DNA of 13,015 bases from an uncultured Bacteroidota bacterium (GTDB lineage: Bacteria > Bacteroidota > Bacteroidia > Chitinophagales > Chitinophagaceae): assembly GCA_903879995.1 (NCBI GenBank), contig CAIRNW010000270.1:1-13015 (forward strand). Reading direction: 5' to 3'. Shown here one piece after another: positions 1 through 8,897 of this stretch. A program made the translations under genes and the position numbers. The notes beneath the pieces are model-generated. The model had not been told where the DNA came from, made no database searches, and saw only the letters and a list, made by a program, of their open reading frames with translations. The number at the start of each line of letters is the position of its first letter. Position 1 is the stretch's first letter.

Positions 1-159
1 CACATTTTTCCAACGCTCCATTTTTGGTCCTTTTACCTCTTCGCTTCGACCCAGTTGTATTGTTTTTAGGATTATTTTTCCACGTTTGGTTACCATGGTG
101 ATTGCAACCAGGGTAACTACTATAAAAAGTAGCGGTTCTATAAATTGCAGTGCTGTCAT
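1..159 (-). CDS. Membrane-anchored Fe-S oxidoreductase, N-terminal fragment
   Basis: This is the first 53 codons of a gene on the minus strand that runs off the left edge. It begins with ATG at 159-157 and stays open to position 1. The peptide starts with a short polar stretch, then a hydrophobic segment at about residues 9-22 (LLFIVVTLVAITMV), then a basic cytoplasmic-looking tail with the segment TIQLGRSEEVKGPKMERWKN. A single N-terminal helix followed by a 'LGR...ERW(K)' stretch is how Bacteroidota (Fe-S)-binding proteins related to heterodisulfide reductase subunit D / GlpC typically begin. The cysteine-rich cluster domains would lie outside the window. The family call rests on remembered similarity of this N-terminus and is moderate. 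The start lies 27 bp after the stop of the upstream DUF2279 gene on the same strand, so co-transcription is plausible. Confidence 0.6.
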   Translation of the reverse strand, partial: MTALQFIEPLLFIVVTLVAITMVTKRGKIILKTIQLGRSEEVKGPKMERWKNV

Positions 160-186
160 ACACTTGCTAAATTACTACAATTCAAA

Positions 187-1179
187 TCAGAAATAGATTG
201 GATGAAGGCGAACCTTTCCAGCAGAGAACTCAAGGGCTGGTGCAGGAAACTTGAACGCATTTAAGACTGTAAAAAGAAACCGTAAACCTGCCCGATTGGT
301 GTGTATTTTTTTCCAGTCAATATCTGGGGCAAGATACCATTGTCTAACTCTCGGGATATCCCTTCTGTCAAATACAACACCACCAACCGGAGTGCTGGCC
401 CTATTTTCGCGGCCTCCCAAAAGGCCCTCTGCACCATACCCGACAGCTATATTCAGCCATTTTGGCCACTTTGAATTTTGCAAAAAGGAGGCTACAGAAA
501 TACTGGCCCAATAGGTCTGTCCATTATAATCTTTTAAAAAACGGTTGGATTGATTACTTCCAAAGAGTTGATTACTTCTTTCTTGCACTTGTGGATCGTT
601 ATAGGAAAGGGGATGATAGGAAAATTTTATACGGATTCTTTGTTCATCCCAAGCTAATTCTTGTCCAATGAGTAAGCCGCTTCCAGTTATGTTTGCTGCA
701 AAGTCTCCCCAACTCCAGCCCCAATCCTTACTGAAACCATCCAATACTTCAATAATAGTTTGGTAGGCAGCCCCACTGAGCCCCCCAATCCAAATTCTTT
801 TTTTTCGATCCATCCCGGCCCATCTCCACAGCTCCATGCTTCCAACACTTTCGATATAGGCCCCATACAGATGCCCAACTTTATCAACTTGTTTCCATTC
901 TCTCCAGTCATTGAAGCTGTGAAATTTACTTTGCGGATAATTGCGATACCAGGCTGAATACAATCCTATCATAGCACCGCCATAGCCTCCTATATTACCT
1001 GCGGCTACCCATTTGATTCTGTTTTTCTGAAGACGTTCTTTTGCTAAGCTCGTGGTGTCTGTGGAAATCAGTTGTGAAAAGGAGAGGGTTGAGTGGAGTA
1101 ATAGAATATGAATCAAAACATATTTAGAGAAAATGCTTATGTGTTTTTGTAGTGGCAGTGGTACAAATTTACACGCCAA
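187..1179 (-). CDS. DUF2279 (YfiM-like) exported protein
   Basis: The protein has up to 330 residues and matches the DUF2279/YfiM pattern. Its core shows DKVGH at residues 99-103, an aromatic FHSFNDWREW stretch at 86-95, EVLDGFS at 144-150, and GWSWGDFAAN at 154-163. The conserved acidic residues and histidine (D99, H103, E144, D147, D159) are those expected of the family, whose biochemical role is not established. A signal peptide is visible at about residues 12-36, with basic residues K12 and K19, a hydrophobic stretch of VLIHILLL, and a likely cleavage site near SFSQ, so the product should be exported. The start is uncertain. No in-frame ATG precedes the signal peptide. The first reasonable start is TTG at 1179-1177. 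A second TTG at codon 22 would leave a signal peptide with no basic residues, so I prefer 1179. The C-terminal half (about 190-330) has alternating hydrophobic segments ending in a barrel-like LEFSAGKVRLHPIYF; its role is unclear. The gene is divergent from the mutase gene, with only 34 bp between starts. Confidence 0.8.
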   Translation of the reverse strand: MACKFVPLPLQKHISIFSKYVLIHILLLHSTLSFSQLISTDTTSLAKERLQKNRIKWVAAGNIGGYGGAMIGLYSAWYRNYPQSKFHSFNDWREWKQVDKVGHLYGAYIESVGSMELWRWAGMDRKKRIWIGGLSGAAYQTIIEVLDGFSKDWGWSWGDFAANITGSGLLIGQELAWDEQRIRIKFSYHPLSYNDPQVQERSNQLFGSNQSNRFLKDYNGQTYWASISVASFLQNSKWPKWLNIAVGYGAEGLLGGRENRASTPVGGVVFDRRDIPRVRQWYLAPDIDWKKIHTNRAGLRFLFTVLNAFKFPAPALEFSAGKVRLHPIYF

Positions 1180-1213
1180 ATTTCGGTAACTTTATCCTTT
1201 CAAAATCAAGTAT

Positions 1214-2935
1214 ATGGATCACATTGTGCAAGAAAAAGCTAACCTGTGGTTACAAGGTGAGTACGATGAGGTAACCAAAGAAGCGATTCGGCAGTTATTT
1301 GCTCATAATCAAAAGGAGCTGGAGGATTCTTTCTATAGAAATTTAGAATTCGGCACAGGAGGATTGAGGGGTTTAATGGGCGTTGGCACCAACCGGATGA
1401 ATAAGTATACTGTAGGAATGGCCACACAAGGTTTTGCTAATTATTTAAAGCAAGTATTTAGTGGGGATATTCGGGTAGCTATTGCACATGATAGTCGTAA
1501 TAACAGTCGTTTTTTTGCTGATACTACCGCTCAGGTATTTGCTGCAAATGGAATATATGTTTACTTATTTGAAGATTTACGACCAACGCCTGAATTATCC
1601 TTTGCCATTCGTGAATTGGGTTGTCAAGGGGGAGTAGTGTGTACCGCTTCGCATAACCCCAAAGAATATAATGGCTACAAAGCCTATTGGAACGATGGGT
1701 CACAGCTGGTGGCACCGCATGATAAAAATGTTATAAAAGAGGTGGAAAAAATTGAAGGGGTTAGTCAGGTGAAATGGACGGGTGGCGAGCATTTAATTTC
1801 TTCACTGGGTAAGGAGATGGATGAACGCTACACACAAATGGTAAAATCATTAAGCGTTTATCCGGAAATTGTGGCGCGCTATCGAGATCTCAAAATTGTA
1901 TATACTCCAATCCATGGATCTGGAATTCGGTTAGTCCCTAAAGTGTTAAAGGAGTTTGGGTTTACAAATATTCATCTTGTAAAAGAGCAGGAGGAGCCCA
2001 ATGGAAATTTCCCAACTGTTGCATATCCTAACCCAGAAGAGAGTGAAGCCATGCACCTAGGATTAAATTTAGCACAACAGATAGATGCAGATATTCTATG
2101 TGGCACTGATCCTGATGCAGATCGTTTAGCTATTGGGGTAAAGGACACAGCGGGTAATTGGGTGTTATTAAATGGCAATCAGACTGCCGTATTGGCTTTT
2201 AATTACTTATTGGAAGCGCGAAAGGAAAAAGGAATCGCTAAGCCAAATGATATGGTGATTACTACTATTGTCACCACTCCGTTAATTGATGTAGTTGCCA
2301 AAGAAAATGGAGTATCCTGTTATCGGGTATTAACAGGATTCAAATGGATTGCCGATCTAATTAGGGAAAAAGAGTTGAGTGAAAATTATATTATTGGTGG
2401 CGAGGAAAGTTTTGGGTTGATGATTGGTGATAAAATACGCGACAAGGATGGAGTAAGTGCTGTTGCGCTTTTATGCGAAATGGCTGCTTATGAAAAATCA
2501 AAGGGAAGAAGTTTGTATCAAAAGTTGATTGACCTATCTGTTCATCACGGATTTTATTTGGAGGAGTTGTTGTCCATTACTCGTAAAGGAAAAGAGGGAC
2601 AGCAAGAGATTGCTGCTATGATGAATGGGTTTAGAACAAATCCACCTACTACAATCGCAGGTAGTGCTGTAATTCAAGTGCTCGATTACGAAGCGCAGGT
2701 AGGCAAAGACCTCACCAATGGCCAGTCTTGGTCATTAACATTGCCTCGTTCTAATGTGTTGCAGTTTGTGTTGGCGGATAGCTCTGTAATCTCAGCACGT
2801 CCAAGTGGTACGGAGCCAAAAATTAAATTTTATTTCAGTGTTCGTGAGAATTTGAAGGAGGCTAGTCAGTTTGAGGAAATAAAAAAGCATTTGCAGCAAC
2901 GAATTAAAAATTATCGGGAAGCATTGAATCTATGA
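1214..2935 (+). CDS. Phospho-sugar mutase (phosphoglucomutase/phosphomannomutase)
   Basis: This 573-residue enzyme belongs to the alpha-D-phosphohexomutase superfamily, which interconverts hexose 1- and 6-phosphates through a phosphoserine intermediate. All four active-site loops are present. The catalytic loop TASHNP (144-149) carries phosphoserine S146. The Mg-binding loop GTDPDADR (297-304) carries D299, D301 and D303. The sugar-specificity loop is GGEESFG (395-401). The phosphate-binding loop RPSGTEP (529-535) lies near the C-terminus. The length fits the long PGM2-like group common in Bacteroidota, which acts on glucose or mannose phosphates and sometimes phosphopentoses. The sequence alone does not fix the substrate, so I leave the symbol empty (pgm, pgcA and manB are all possible). 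The protein has no signal peptide and should be cytoplasmic. ATG at 1214 gives the usual family N-terminus (a short helix then WLQGEYDEVTKEAI). It heads the five-gene run, and its TGA overlaps the ATG of pcm by 4 nt. Confidence 0.95.
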   Translation: MDHIVQEKANLWLQGEYDEVTKEAIRQLFAHNQKELEDSFYRNLEFGTGGLRGLMGVGTNRMNKYTVGMATQGFANYLKQVFSGDIRVAIAHDSRNNSRFFADTTAQVFAANGIYVYLFEDLRPTPELSFAIRELGCQGGVVCTASHNPKEYNGYKAYWNDGSQLVAPHDKNVIKEVEKIEGVSQVKWTGGEHLISSLGKEMDERYTQMVKSLSVYPEIVARYRDLKIVYTPIHGSGIRLVPKVLKEFGFTNIHLVKEQEEPNGNFPTVAYPNPEESEAMHLGLNLAQQIDADILCGTDPDADRLAIGVKDTAGNWVLLNGNQTAVLAFNYLLEARKEKGIAKPNDMVITTIVTTPLIDVVAKENGVSCYRVLTGFKWIADLIREKELSENYIIGGEESFGLMIGDKIRDKDGVSAVALLCEMAAYEKSKGRSLYQKLIDLSVHHGFYLEELLSITRKGKEGQQEIAAMMNGFRTNPPTTIAGSAVIQVLDYEAQVGKDLTNGQSWSLTLPRSNVLQFVLADSSVISARPSGTEPKIKFYFSVRENLKEASQFEEIKKHLQQRIKNYREALNL

Positions 2936-3588
2936 GACCCACGGAGGATAAACACCGCCATCAAGGCTTACGAAAAAAATTAGTTGACCAGCTTCGTTCT
3001 CATGGGATCTCTAGCGAGCAGGTACTGGACGCCATCGGGCAAATCCCCCGTCATTATTTTCTCGATTCAGCTTTTGATGACATTGCCTATGAGAATAGGG
3101 CATTTCCGATTGGAGAAGGGCAGACCATTTCTCATCCTTATACGGTAGCGTATCAAACCCAGTTATTAGACGTAAAACGCTTTGACAAGGTATTAGAGGT
3201 GGGAACAGGGAGTGCCTATCAGGCTGTGGTGCTGGCATCCTTAGGGGTGCAAGTTTATACCATTGAAAGACAACGAAAACTCTTCGATGCCAACAAGCAA
3301 TTTAAATGGCTACAACAACAGCCGGGAATCAAATTTTTTTATGGCGATGGGTTTGAAGGTCTTCCCACATTCGCTCCATTTGATAAAATCTTAATCACAG
3401 CTGCTGCTCCCCACATTCCCCCCAAGTTGGTGAACCAATTAAAACCGGGAGGGGTCATGGTTCTCCCTGTAGGTGAGGGCGACACACAGCAGATGTGCCG
3501 TGTCACCAATGAAGAGAATAATACATTACGTGTGGAGCGTTTTGAGCAGTTCTCTTTTGTACCCATGTTGTCAGGAAAGGAAAGCTGA
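2932..3588 (+). CDS. pcm: Protein-L-isoaspartate O-methyltransferase
   Basis: This 218-residue cytoplasmic enzyme uses S-adenosylmethionine to methylate L-isoaspartyl residues in damaged proteins, starting their repair. The length fits the bacterial family. The family-specific ISHPYTVA segment is at residues 66-73. SAM-binding motif I, VLEVGTGSAYQ, covers roughly residues 87-97. The acidic end of strand 2 (YTIERQ) follows, and the post-motif PHIPPKLVNQLKPGGVMVLPVG segment lies in the C-terminal part. Motif I reads GTGSAY where most family members have GTGSGY, so A95 replaces a glycine; the change is small and probably tolerated. The ATG overlaps the mutase stop codon (ATGA, 2932-2935), which indicates translational coupling. 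The next gene starts 33 nt after the stop. The family identification is secure. Confidence 0.95.
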   Translation: MRPTEDKHRHQGLRKKLVDQLRSHGISSEQVLDAIGQIPRHYFLDSAFDDIAYENRAFPIGEGQTISHPYTVAYQTQLLDVKRFDKVLEVGTGSAYQAVVLASLGVQVYTIERQRKLFDANKQFKWLQQQPGIKFFYGDGFEGLPTFAPFDKILITAAAPHIPPKLVNQLKPGGVMVLPVGEGDTQQMCRVTNEENNTLRVERFEQFSFVPMLSGKES

Positions 3589-3621
3589 ATCTTTCTTACC
3601 TTACAGTTCCAAACACCTGTT

Positions 3622-6063
3622 ATGCGCATTGTTCCTTTTTTATGCAGCACGGCTATTACAATAGCTTTAGTAGCTGTACTGGATCGTCCATTAGGAAAGG
3701 TTCCACCCGTTGGTTCCTTTTTTAGCCCCCAATATGGATTCTGGCAGAACGCAGAACCTATTGAACAAGATTTTGGCGGCTCTCTGAATATGAAGGGAGT
3801 ACAGGGACCTGTTGAAGTTTATTTTGATGATCGTTTAGTGCCGCATGTATTTGCAGAAAATGAACAAGACCTCTATTTTGTACAGGGCTATCTGCATGCT
3901 CGTTTTCGTTTATTTCAAATTGATCTGCAAACCAGGGCTGCGGCAGGTCGTGCCAGTGAACTGGCTGGAAGTAAAGCCATCAATTTTGATAAAGAGCAGC
4001 GAAGATTGGGAATGGTCTATGCGGCTGAAAATGCACTGAAGGAAATTGAAGCAGATTCACAGTTTCGTACATTTTTTGATGCTTACACGGCTGGTGTCAA
4101 TTCTTACATTGATCAGTTAACGGAGGCAGCGCTTCCAATTGAATATAAACTATTACAATGTAAGCCTGAAAAGTGGAGCAATTTAAAAACAGCACTTCTG
4201 CTAAAGATGATGTCTAAAATGTTGTCCTCAGGCACGGAAAACGATTTGGCAAATACAAATGCAAAATCAATTTTTATGCCGGATCAATTGCAACAACTCT
4301 ATCCGCAAGTACCTGACTCTTTGTTGCCAATTGTCCCAATTGGAACCGAATTTCCAAAGCCTGCTGTAATTCCCGTCAAACCAACCAATGCAGATTCATT
4401 ATACTTTAATAATAAGGCTACCGTTGTAGCTCAGTCTTTAGATCGTCCAGACCCCGGCAATGGAAGTAATAATTGGGTAGTAGCGGGTAGCAAAACGCAA
4501 AGTGGATTTCCAATTTTGGCAAATGATCCTCACTTGGAGTTATCATTACCGTCAATCTGGTTTGAAATCCAGTTAAAGACACCTACGCACAATGCATACG
4601 GTGTTTCTCTTCCTGGTTCTCCATTTGTTGTAATTGGGTTCAACGATAGTATTGCTTGGGGTGTTACCAACTCCCAACGAGACGTAAAAGATTATTACGA
4701 AATTAAATTCAAGGACCAGACCCGCACTGCTTATTGGTTCAATGGGGAATGGGTGCCAACAAAAATGCGAATTGAAGAAATAAAAATAAAAGATAGTCTC
4801 TCCGTATTCGATACGGTTGCGTATACGGTATTTGGCCCCGTCCAGTTTGATAGTCGGTTTTCCAATGCTGCCTCAGCTGATCGAAATCTTGCCGTTCGTT
4901 GGGCTGCTCACGACCCAAGTAATGAGGGGTTGACTTTTTATAAGCTCAACAAGGCGCGCAATTATACAGACTATGAAGAAGCGATTAGCACTTTCACTTG
5001 CCCCGGGCAGAATTTTATTTTTGCATCTAGAACGGGTGATATTGCAATTTGGCAGCAAGGTCGCTTTCCTGCAAGATGGGAGGGGCAAGGGCTTTATGTA
5101 ATGCCTGGAGAGGATAGTAGTTATTTGTGGCAAGGGTATATTCCTCAACAAGAAAATCCTCACGCAATCAATCCGGAGCGGGGCTATTTGCAGAGCGCCA
5201 ATCAACGCGCTGCGGATGGCACGTACCCATATTTTATTCCTGGAAGTTATATTACCGCCCGAGGAGTTAGAATTGATAAGAAACTAGCTACGATGTCTGC
5301 AATAACTCCAAAAGACATGATGGAGTTACATGCCGATTATTTTAATGTCTCTGCGGAGGACGTTCGTCCAATTTTACTTGCTACAATTCAAGAGACACAG
5401 CTTGAAGCAAAGGAGCGAGCGTATCTGGAAATTTTACGTAATTGGGATTTGAAGGCTTCTCCAGATTCAAAAGGCCAAACTGTTTTTCAGTGTTTTTGGG
5501 ACACTGTGCAAGCTTCGATTTGGAGGGACGAAATCAGCCGTACCAACCCAATGGCTCCATGGCCCACAGAGCAAACTACAGTCGAATGGTTACTTAAGGA
5601 TACAGTTTATCAGTTTGCAGATGATATCAATACCCCACAAAAAGAGACGCTCTCGATGATTGTAACAGCTTCGTTCAAAAAAGCTGCACTTGTTTTAGAG
5701 GCAAAGGAAGCTGAGGATAAATTAGCTTGGAGTCGATTTATGAATCCAAGTGTATACCATTTACTTAAAGATGCACTTCCTGCATTTGCCCGAAAAGGAC
5801 TTGCCGTTGGTGGTTATGGTAACATTGTTAATGCAATTAAACATAGTCATGGACCTAGTTGGCGTATGATTGTTCATATGGTAGATGGAATAGAGGCATA
5901 TGGAGTTTTTCCGGGTGGTCAGAGTGGTAATCCCGGCAGCCGGTTTTATGACAATAATATTTCGGTTTGGGAGAAAGGAGAGTATAATCGATGTTGGTAT
6001 ATGCGGGATAATGACCGTACGAATGAAAAAGTCAAGTGGATTTTGCGCTTTAATAAATCTTAA
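3622..6063 (+). CDS. Penicillin acylase family protein (Ntn hydrolase precursor)
   Basis: This 813-residue precursor belongs to the penicillin/cephalosporin/AHL acylase family, whose members are exported, cut autocatalytically into alpha and beta chains, and use the new N-terminal serine of the beta chain to hydrolyse amides. The predicted beta-chain start is in GNGSNNWVVAG, with nucleophile S282 directly after G281. NDPHLEL, a conserved segment, follows about 25 residues later. By spacing from S282, N527 in SANQ and R547 in TARGVR are the likely counterparts of beta-Asn241 and beta-Arg263 of penicillin G acylase (an inference). The C-terminal GQSGNPGSRFY with a following W..GEY matches the family end. 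Residues 4-20 form one hydrophobic segment after MRI, either an uncleaved anchor or a signal peptide, so the enzyme should act in the periplasm. The substrate cannot be read from sequence: acyl-homoserine lactones, N-acyl amino acids, peptides and beta-lactams are all known in the family. It sits 33 nt after pcm and 8 nt before the next gene. Confidence 0.92.
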   Translation: MRIVPFLCSTAITIALVAVLDRPLGKVPPVGSFFSPQYGFWQNAEPIEQDFGGSLNMKGVQGPVEVYFDDRLVPHVFAENEQDLYFVQGYLHARFRLFQIDLQTRAAAGRASELAGSKAINFDKEQRRLGMVYAAENALKEIEADSQFRTFFDAYTAGVNSYIDQLTEAALPIEYKLLQCKPEKWSNLKTALLLKMMSKMLSSGTENDLANTNAKSIFMPDQLQQLYPQVPDSLLPIVPIGTEFPKPAVIPVKPTNADSLYFNNKATVVAQSLDRPDPGNGSNNWVVAGSKTQSGFPILANDPHLELSLPSIWFEIQLKTPTHNAYGVSLPGSPFVVIGFNDSIAWGVTNSQRDVKDYYEIKFKDQTRTAYWFNGEWVPTKMRIEEIKIKDSLSVFDTVAYTVFGPVQFDSRFSNAASADRNLAVRWAAHDPSNEGLTFYKLNKARNYTDYEEAISTFTCPGQNFIFASRTGDIAIWQQGRFPARWEGQGLYVMPGEDSSYLWQGYIPQQENPHAINPERGYLQSANQRAADGTYPYFIPGSYITARGVRIDKKLATMSAITPKDMMELHADYFNVSAEDVRPILLATIQETQLEAKERAYLEILRNWDLKASPDSKGQTVFQCFWDTVQASIWRDEISRTNPMAPWPTEQTTVEWLLKDTVYQFADDINTPQKETLSMIVTASFKKAALVLEAKEAEDKLAWSRFMNPSVYHLLKDALPAFARKGLAVGGYGNIVNAIKHSHGPSWRMIVHMVDGIEAYGVFPGGQSGNPGSRFYDNNISVWEKGEYNRCWYMRDNDRTNEKVKWILRFNKS

Positions 6064-6071
6064 TATTCTAT

Positions 6072-6434
6072 ATGAAGTTTTTTTTATCTGTATTGCTAAC
6101 AATGCTGGGAGGAATTGCAGTATCCCTATGGGCATTGTCTCCATGGTGGGGATTTGTTCCCCTTGCAGCACTTCTAGCTGCAGTAGTTCATCAAACACCT
6201 GCCAAAGCATTTGCTGCAGGATTTTTAGGCATGCTCCTTGCCTGGGGAGGACTGTCCTGGTGGATTGATTGGCAAAATGGTAGTTTATTGTCAAAGCAAG
6301 TTGCAGTTCTTTTTCCCTTACAGGGGTCCTCCGCTGCTTTGATTTTACTTACTGGGATTTTGGGCGCACTTTTAGGAGGGGTAGCTGCCTTGGCAGGTTG
6401 CTATCTTCGCATTTCTAAATCTAAAATGGAGTGA
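6072..6434 (+). CDS. Small integral membrane protein, function unknown
   Basis: I do not recognise a named family. The 120-residue product is almost entirely hydrophobic, with about four predicted membrane segments: residues 4-21, 24-41, 46-65 and 83-109. The last one is rich in Gly, Ala and Leu (GILGALLGGVAALAG). It contains many tryptophans near segment ends (SPWWGF, LSWWIDW), which suggests interfacial anchoring, and ends in a short basic tail, RISKSKME. There is no obvious catalytic motif. Reality as a gene is supported by its tight packing: it begins 8 nt after the acylase stop and its TGA overlaps the GTG start of the DUF5686 gene. The hydrophobic profile also continues without a break. 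Being fixed between an exported acylase and an outer-membrane protein suggests an inner-membrane role in the envelope, but this is inference from position only. Confidence 0.8.
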   Translation: MKFFLSVLLTMLGGIAVSLWALSPWWGFVPLAALLAAVVHQTPAKAFAAGFLGMLLAWGGLSWWIDWQNGSLLSKQVAVLFPLQGSSAALILLTGILGALLGGVAALAGCYLRISKSKME

Positions 6435-8884
6435 TTGGTAGGTTTGTTTTTCTGCTATTTCTTGTAATTAATTTTTTTGAGGCAAACGCAACTCCTGTAA
6501 CAGGAAGGGTAATGGATGCAGATGGTCATTCGCTGGCATTTGCTTCCATATGGGTACAAGGTTCTAAGCAAGGAATTTCCGCCAATGCTGATGGCTATTT
6601 TGAATTAAACCTGGCTCCAGGTAAGTATAGAATTATTTGTCAGTATGTTGGCTTTGCAAAACAGGAGCAGACAATAACTGTAGGAAATGAACGGGTACAA
6701 TTAGATTTTGTTTTACAAAAACAGGAGCTGATGCTCCCGGATGTAATTATTTCTAATAAAGAAGATCCCGCATATCGCCTGATTCGTGAAATGATAAAAC
6801 AGCAGAAAGTTAACCAACAACGTTCACAAGAATTTTCTTGCTTGGTGTACTCAAAAGGTCAACTTCGGTTACGAGACTTCCCAACCCGTTTCTTGTCTCA
6901 GAAAGTTGACTTTGAAGATGGAGATACCAGTAAAAAAAAGTTTCTTTATTTATCGGAAACCATTTCTCGTTACGCACAAAAAAGTGGGCAGGAAAAGAAG
7001 GTTGAGGTTATATCTTCCAAAGTAAGCGGGGATAGTGATGGGTTTGGGCTGGCAGTACCGGATCAGTATTCGTTATATCAAAATATTGTTTTACCGGGAA
7101 CTCGCCTCAATCCAAGGGGGTTTATTTCTCCTTTATCGGCCTCTACTTTTTTATATTATCGCTTCAAGCTGTTGGGTTCTTTTGTGGAAAATAATAAAGT
7201 ACACAGCAGAATTCAGGTTATCCCAAAAAGAAAAAGTGAACCTGTATTTGCAGGGGAAATCACGATTGTCCAGGAGGACTGGCAATTATACTCTGTGGAC
7301 CTCACATTAGTTCGGTCGCAGCAACTTGAATTGGTGGACACCTTAAAGTTGGTTCAACTTTATAAAGAACAGGAAGGTGGGGAGTGGAGGTTGTCCAGTC
7401 AAGTTTTATATCCTGCCGCTAAAAAATTTGGATTCGATGTTTATGGCAGTTTTTTAAATGTTTATTCTGAATATGTGACAAAGCCGGCTTGGACTAAAAA
7501 ATATTTTGACCGTTTTTTAATTCGGTATGCAGATAGTTCCAACCGTCGATCGATGGAATATTGGAATCAAGTTCGACCACTTCCTCTTACAGCTGAGGAG
7601 TTGGTTGACTATAATAAAAAAGATAGTTTAGAACAACGACGCCGGGATCCGGTTTATCTGGACTCCTTAAATAGAATTCGAAATAAATTCAGCCTGCCGC
7701 GTTTAGTGCTTACGGGACAAACTATCTATTCGAAAAGAGACAAGTTTGATTTATCGATCAATTCAGTGATTGACCAAATTTCTTTTAATCCAGCAGAAGG
7801 ACTTGTGCTTCAGCCGCAATTTAGTTGGCAATACAAATGGGATAGTACTGGCTCGCGTAAACAACTAAACGGTAATCTGATTTTTAGAAATGGACTTGGT
7901 AATCAACATTTCAACCCGTATGCTACTTTTTCCTATGTATTCGGTACGCAATTGCGGAGTTCAATTACGTTAGGGTTGGGACGTCAGGTTTTGCAGTTCA
8001 ATGGGCAGAGTCCAATCACTGATAAAGGGAATTCCTTTTCTTCACTTCTTTATGAATCGAACCGAATCAAGTCATATGAGGCGCGTGCATACAGACTTAC
8101 TTATTCAAAAGGCTTGGGGGCGGGACTATCGCTTCAATGGGGAATTCGGTTTGAGGACCGCACTGCAATCGATAATCGAACGGATTATACGTGGATTGAT
8201 AAACCCAATCGAGCCTACACGCCCAATTATCCAATCGAATTAGTTGCTCAAAATATTGCAAGGCATCAGGTTGCCGATATGAGTTTGACATTACGTTGGC
8301 AGCCAGGTGCTCGCTACATAAAACTACCGGAGCGTATAATCAATATAGGTAGTGATAAACCCATTTTAAGTTTGCAAGTGAGTCAAACCCTTGGCTCGTT
8401 CGCGGGTAATGATGCGCGGTTCACCAAATGGCGCTTTGGCATATCGGATAATTTTAACTTAAAACTAAAGGGCCAACTGCGTTACCGGTTTGCTGTAGGT
8501 GGTTTTTTGAATAATCAAGTTGTGCCGCTTGCCGATTTTATACATTTTAATGGAAATGCTTCACAGCTTGCTAATGAGTATTTAAATAGTTTTCAATTAC
8601 TCTCTCTATATAAGCTTAGTCACACTGAACGCTTTTACTCATTAGGACATCTTGAGTATAATTTAAAAGGATTTCTCACTAATAAAATTCCACTCCTCAA
8701 TAAACTTAAGCCTTATTTGGTAGTTGGTTTAAACGCTTGTTATGTTTCGTCAACGCGTAATCATTGGGAGTGGTTTTTTGGAGTCGATAATTTATTAAAG
8801 CAGATTCGAATAGACTATGTCGTGGGTTATCAACCATCCGGTATTCGTTTAACTGGATTTCGGATAGGGGTAAAAGGATTTTAG
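6431..8884 (+). CDS. DUF5686 outer-membrane protein with carboxypeptidase-regulatory-like domain
   Basis: This 817-residue exported protein starts with GTG at 6431, which overlaps the previous stop codon as GTGA. The next in-frame ATG (codon 28) would remove the signal peptide, so GTG is preferred. Residues 1-20 form a signal peptide with cleavage after ANA. Residues 22-98 are a CarboxypepD_reg-like beta-sandwich, shown by [28 protein letters not shown] and [10 protein letters not shown]. After a linker comes [15 protein letters not shown] (112-126), the usual entry into DUF5686. The rest is rich in alternating aromatic and polar strands, with a C-terminal strand ending in FRIGVKGF, consistent with an outer-membrane beta-barrel whose last residue is phenylalanine. 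The family is widespread in Bacteroidota and resembles TonB receptors in its first domain but has no plug domain. Its ligand is unknown. It is the last gene of the run that starts with the mutase. Confidence 0.88.
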   Translation: MIGRFVFLLFLVINFFEANATPVTGRVMDADGHSLAFASIWVQGSKQGISANADGYFELNLAPGKYRIICQYVGFAKQEQTITVGNERVQLDFVLQKQELMLPDVIISNKEDPAYRLIREMIKQQKVNQQRSQEFSCLVYSKGQLRLRDFPTRFLSQKVDFEDGDTSKKKFLYLSETISRYAQKSGQEKKVEVISSKVSGDSDGFGLAVPDQYSLYQNIVLPGTRLNPRGFISPLSASTFLYYRFKLLGSFVENNKVHSRIQVIPKRKSEPVFAGEITIVQEDWQLYSVDLTLVRSQQLELVDTLKLVQLYKEQEGGEWRLSSQVLYPAAKKFGFDVYGSFLNVYSEYVTKPAWTKKYFDRFLIRYADSSNRRSMEYWNQVRPLPLTAEELVDYNKKDSLEQRRRDPVYLDSLNRIRNKFSLPRLVLTGQTIYSKRDKFDLSINSVIDQISFNPAEGLVLQPQFSWQYKWDSTGSRKQLNGNLIFRNGLGNQHFNPYATFSYVFGTQLRSSITLGLGRQVLQFNGQSPITDKGNSFSSLLYESNRIKSYEARAYRLTYSKGLGAGLSLQWGIRFEDRTAIDNRTDYTWIDKPNRAYTPNYPIELVAQNIARHQVADMSLTLRWQPGARYIKLPERIINIGSDKPILSLQVSQTLGSFAGNDARFTKWRFGISDNFNLKLKGQLRYRFAVGGFLNNQVVPLADFIHFNGNASQLANEYLNSFQLLSLYKLSHTERFYSLGHLEYNLKGFLTNKIPLLNKLKPYLVVGLNACYVSSTRNHWEWFFGVDNLLKQIRIDYVVGYQPSGIRLTGFRIGVKGF

Positions 8885-8897
8885 TTTTTTACTTTCT

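Noticed and set aside
251..671. Plus-strand open frames of 87 and 69 codons opposite the DUF2279 gene
   Set aside because: They lie fully antisense to a gene with clear family motifs and show no recognisable protein features.
3622..3660. Lipoprotein signal in the acylase (PFLC at residues 5-8)
   Set aside because: The cysteine comes before the hydrophobic core and lacks a proper lipobox.
4873..5205. Minus-strand open frame of 110 codons inside the acylase gene
   Set aside because: It is a shadow of the acylase reading frame, in a region with conserved acylase residues nearby.
5900..6268. Plus-strand 122-codon frame overlapping the acylase end and the small membrane gene
   Set aside because: It is out of frame with both. 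The 6072-6434 frame has better spacing, a continuous membrane profile and a coupled stop/start with the next gene.
5761..6294. Minus-strand open frame of 177 codons
   Set aside because: It spans the end of the acylase gene and the start of the small membrane protein gene on the opposite strand, both well supported; its peptide has no family pattern.
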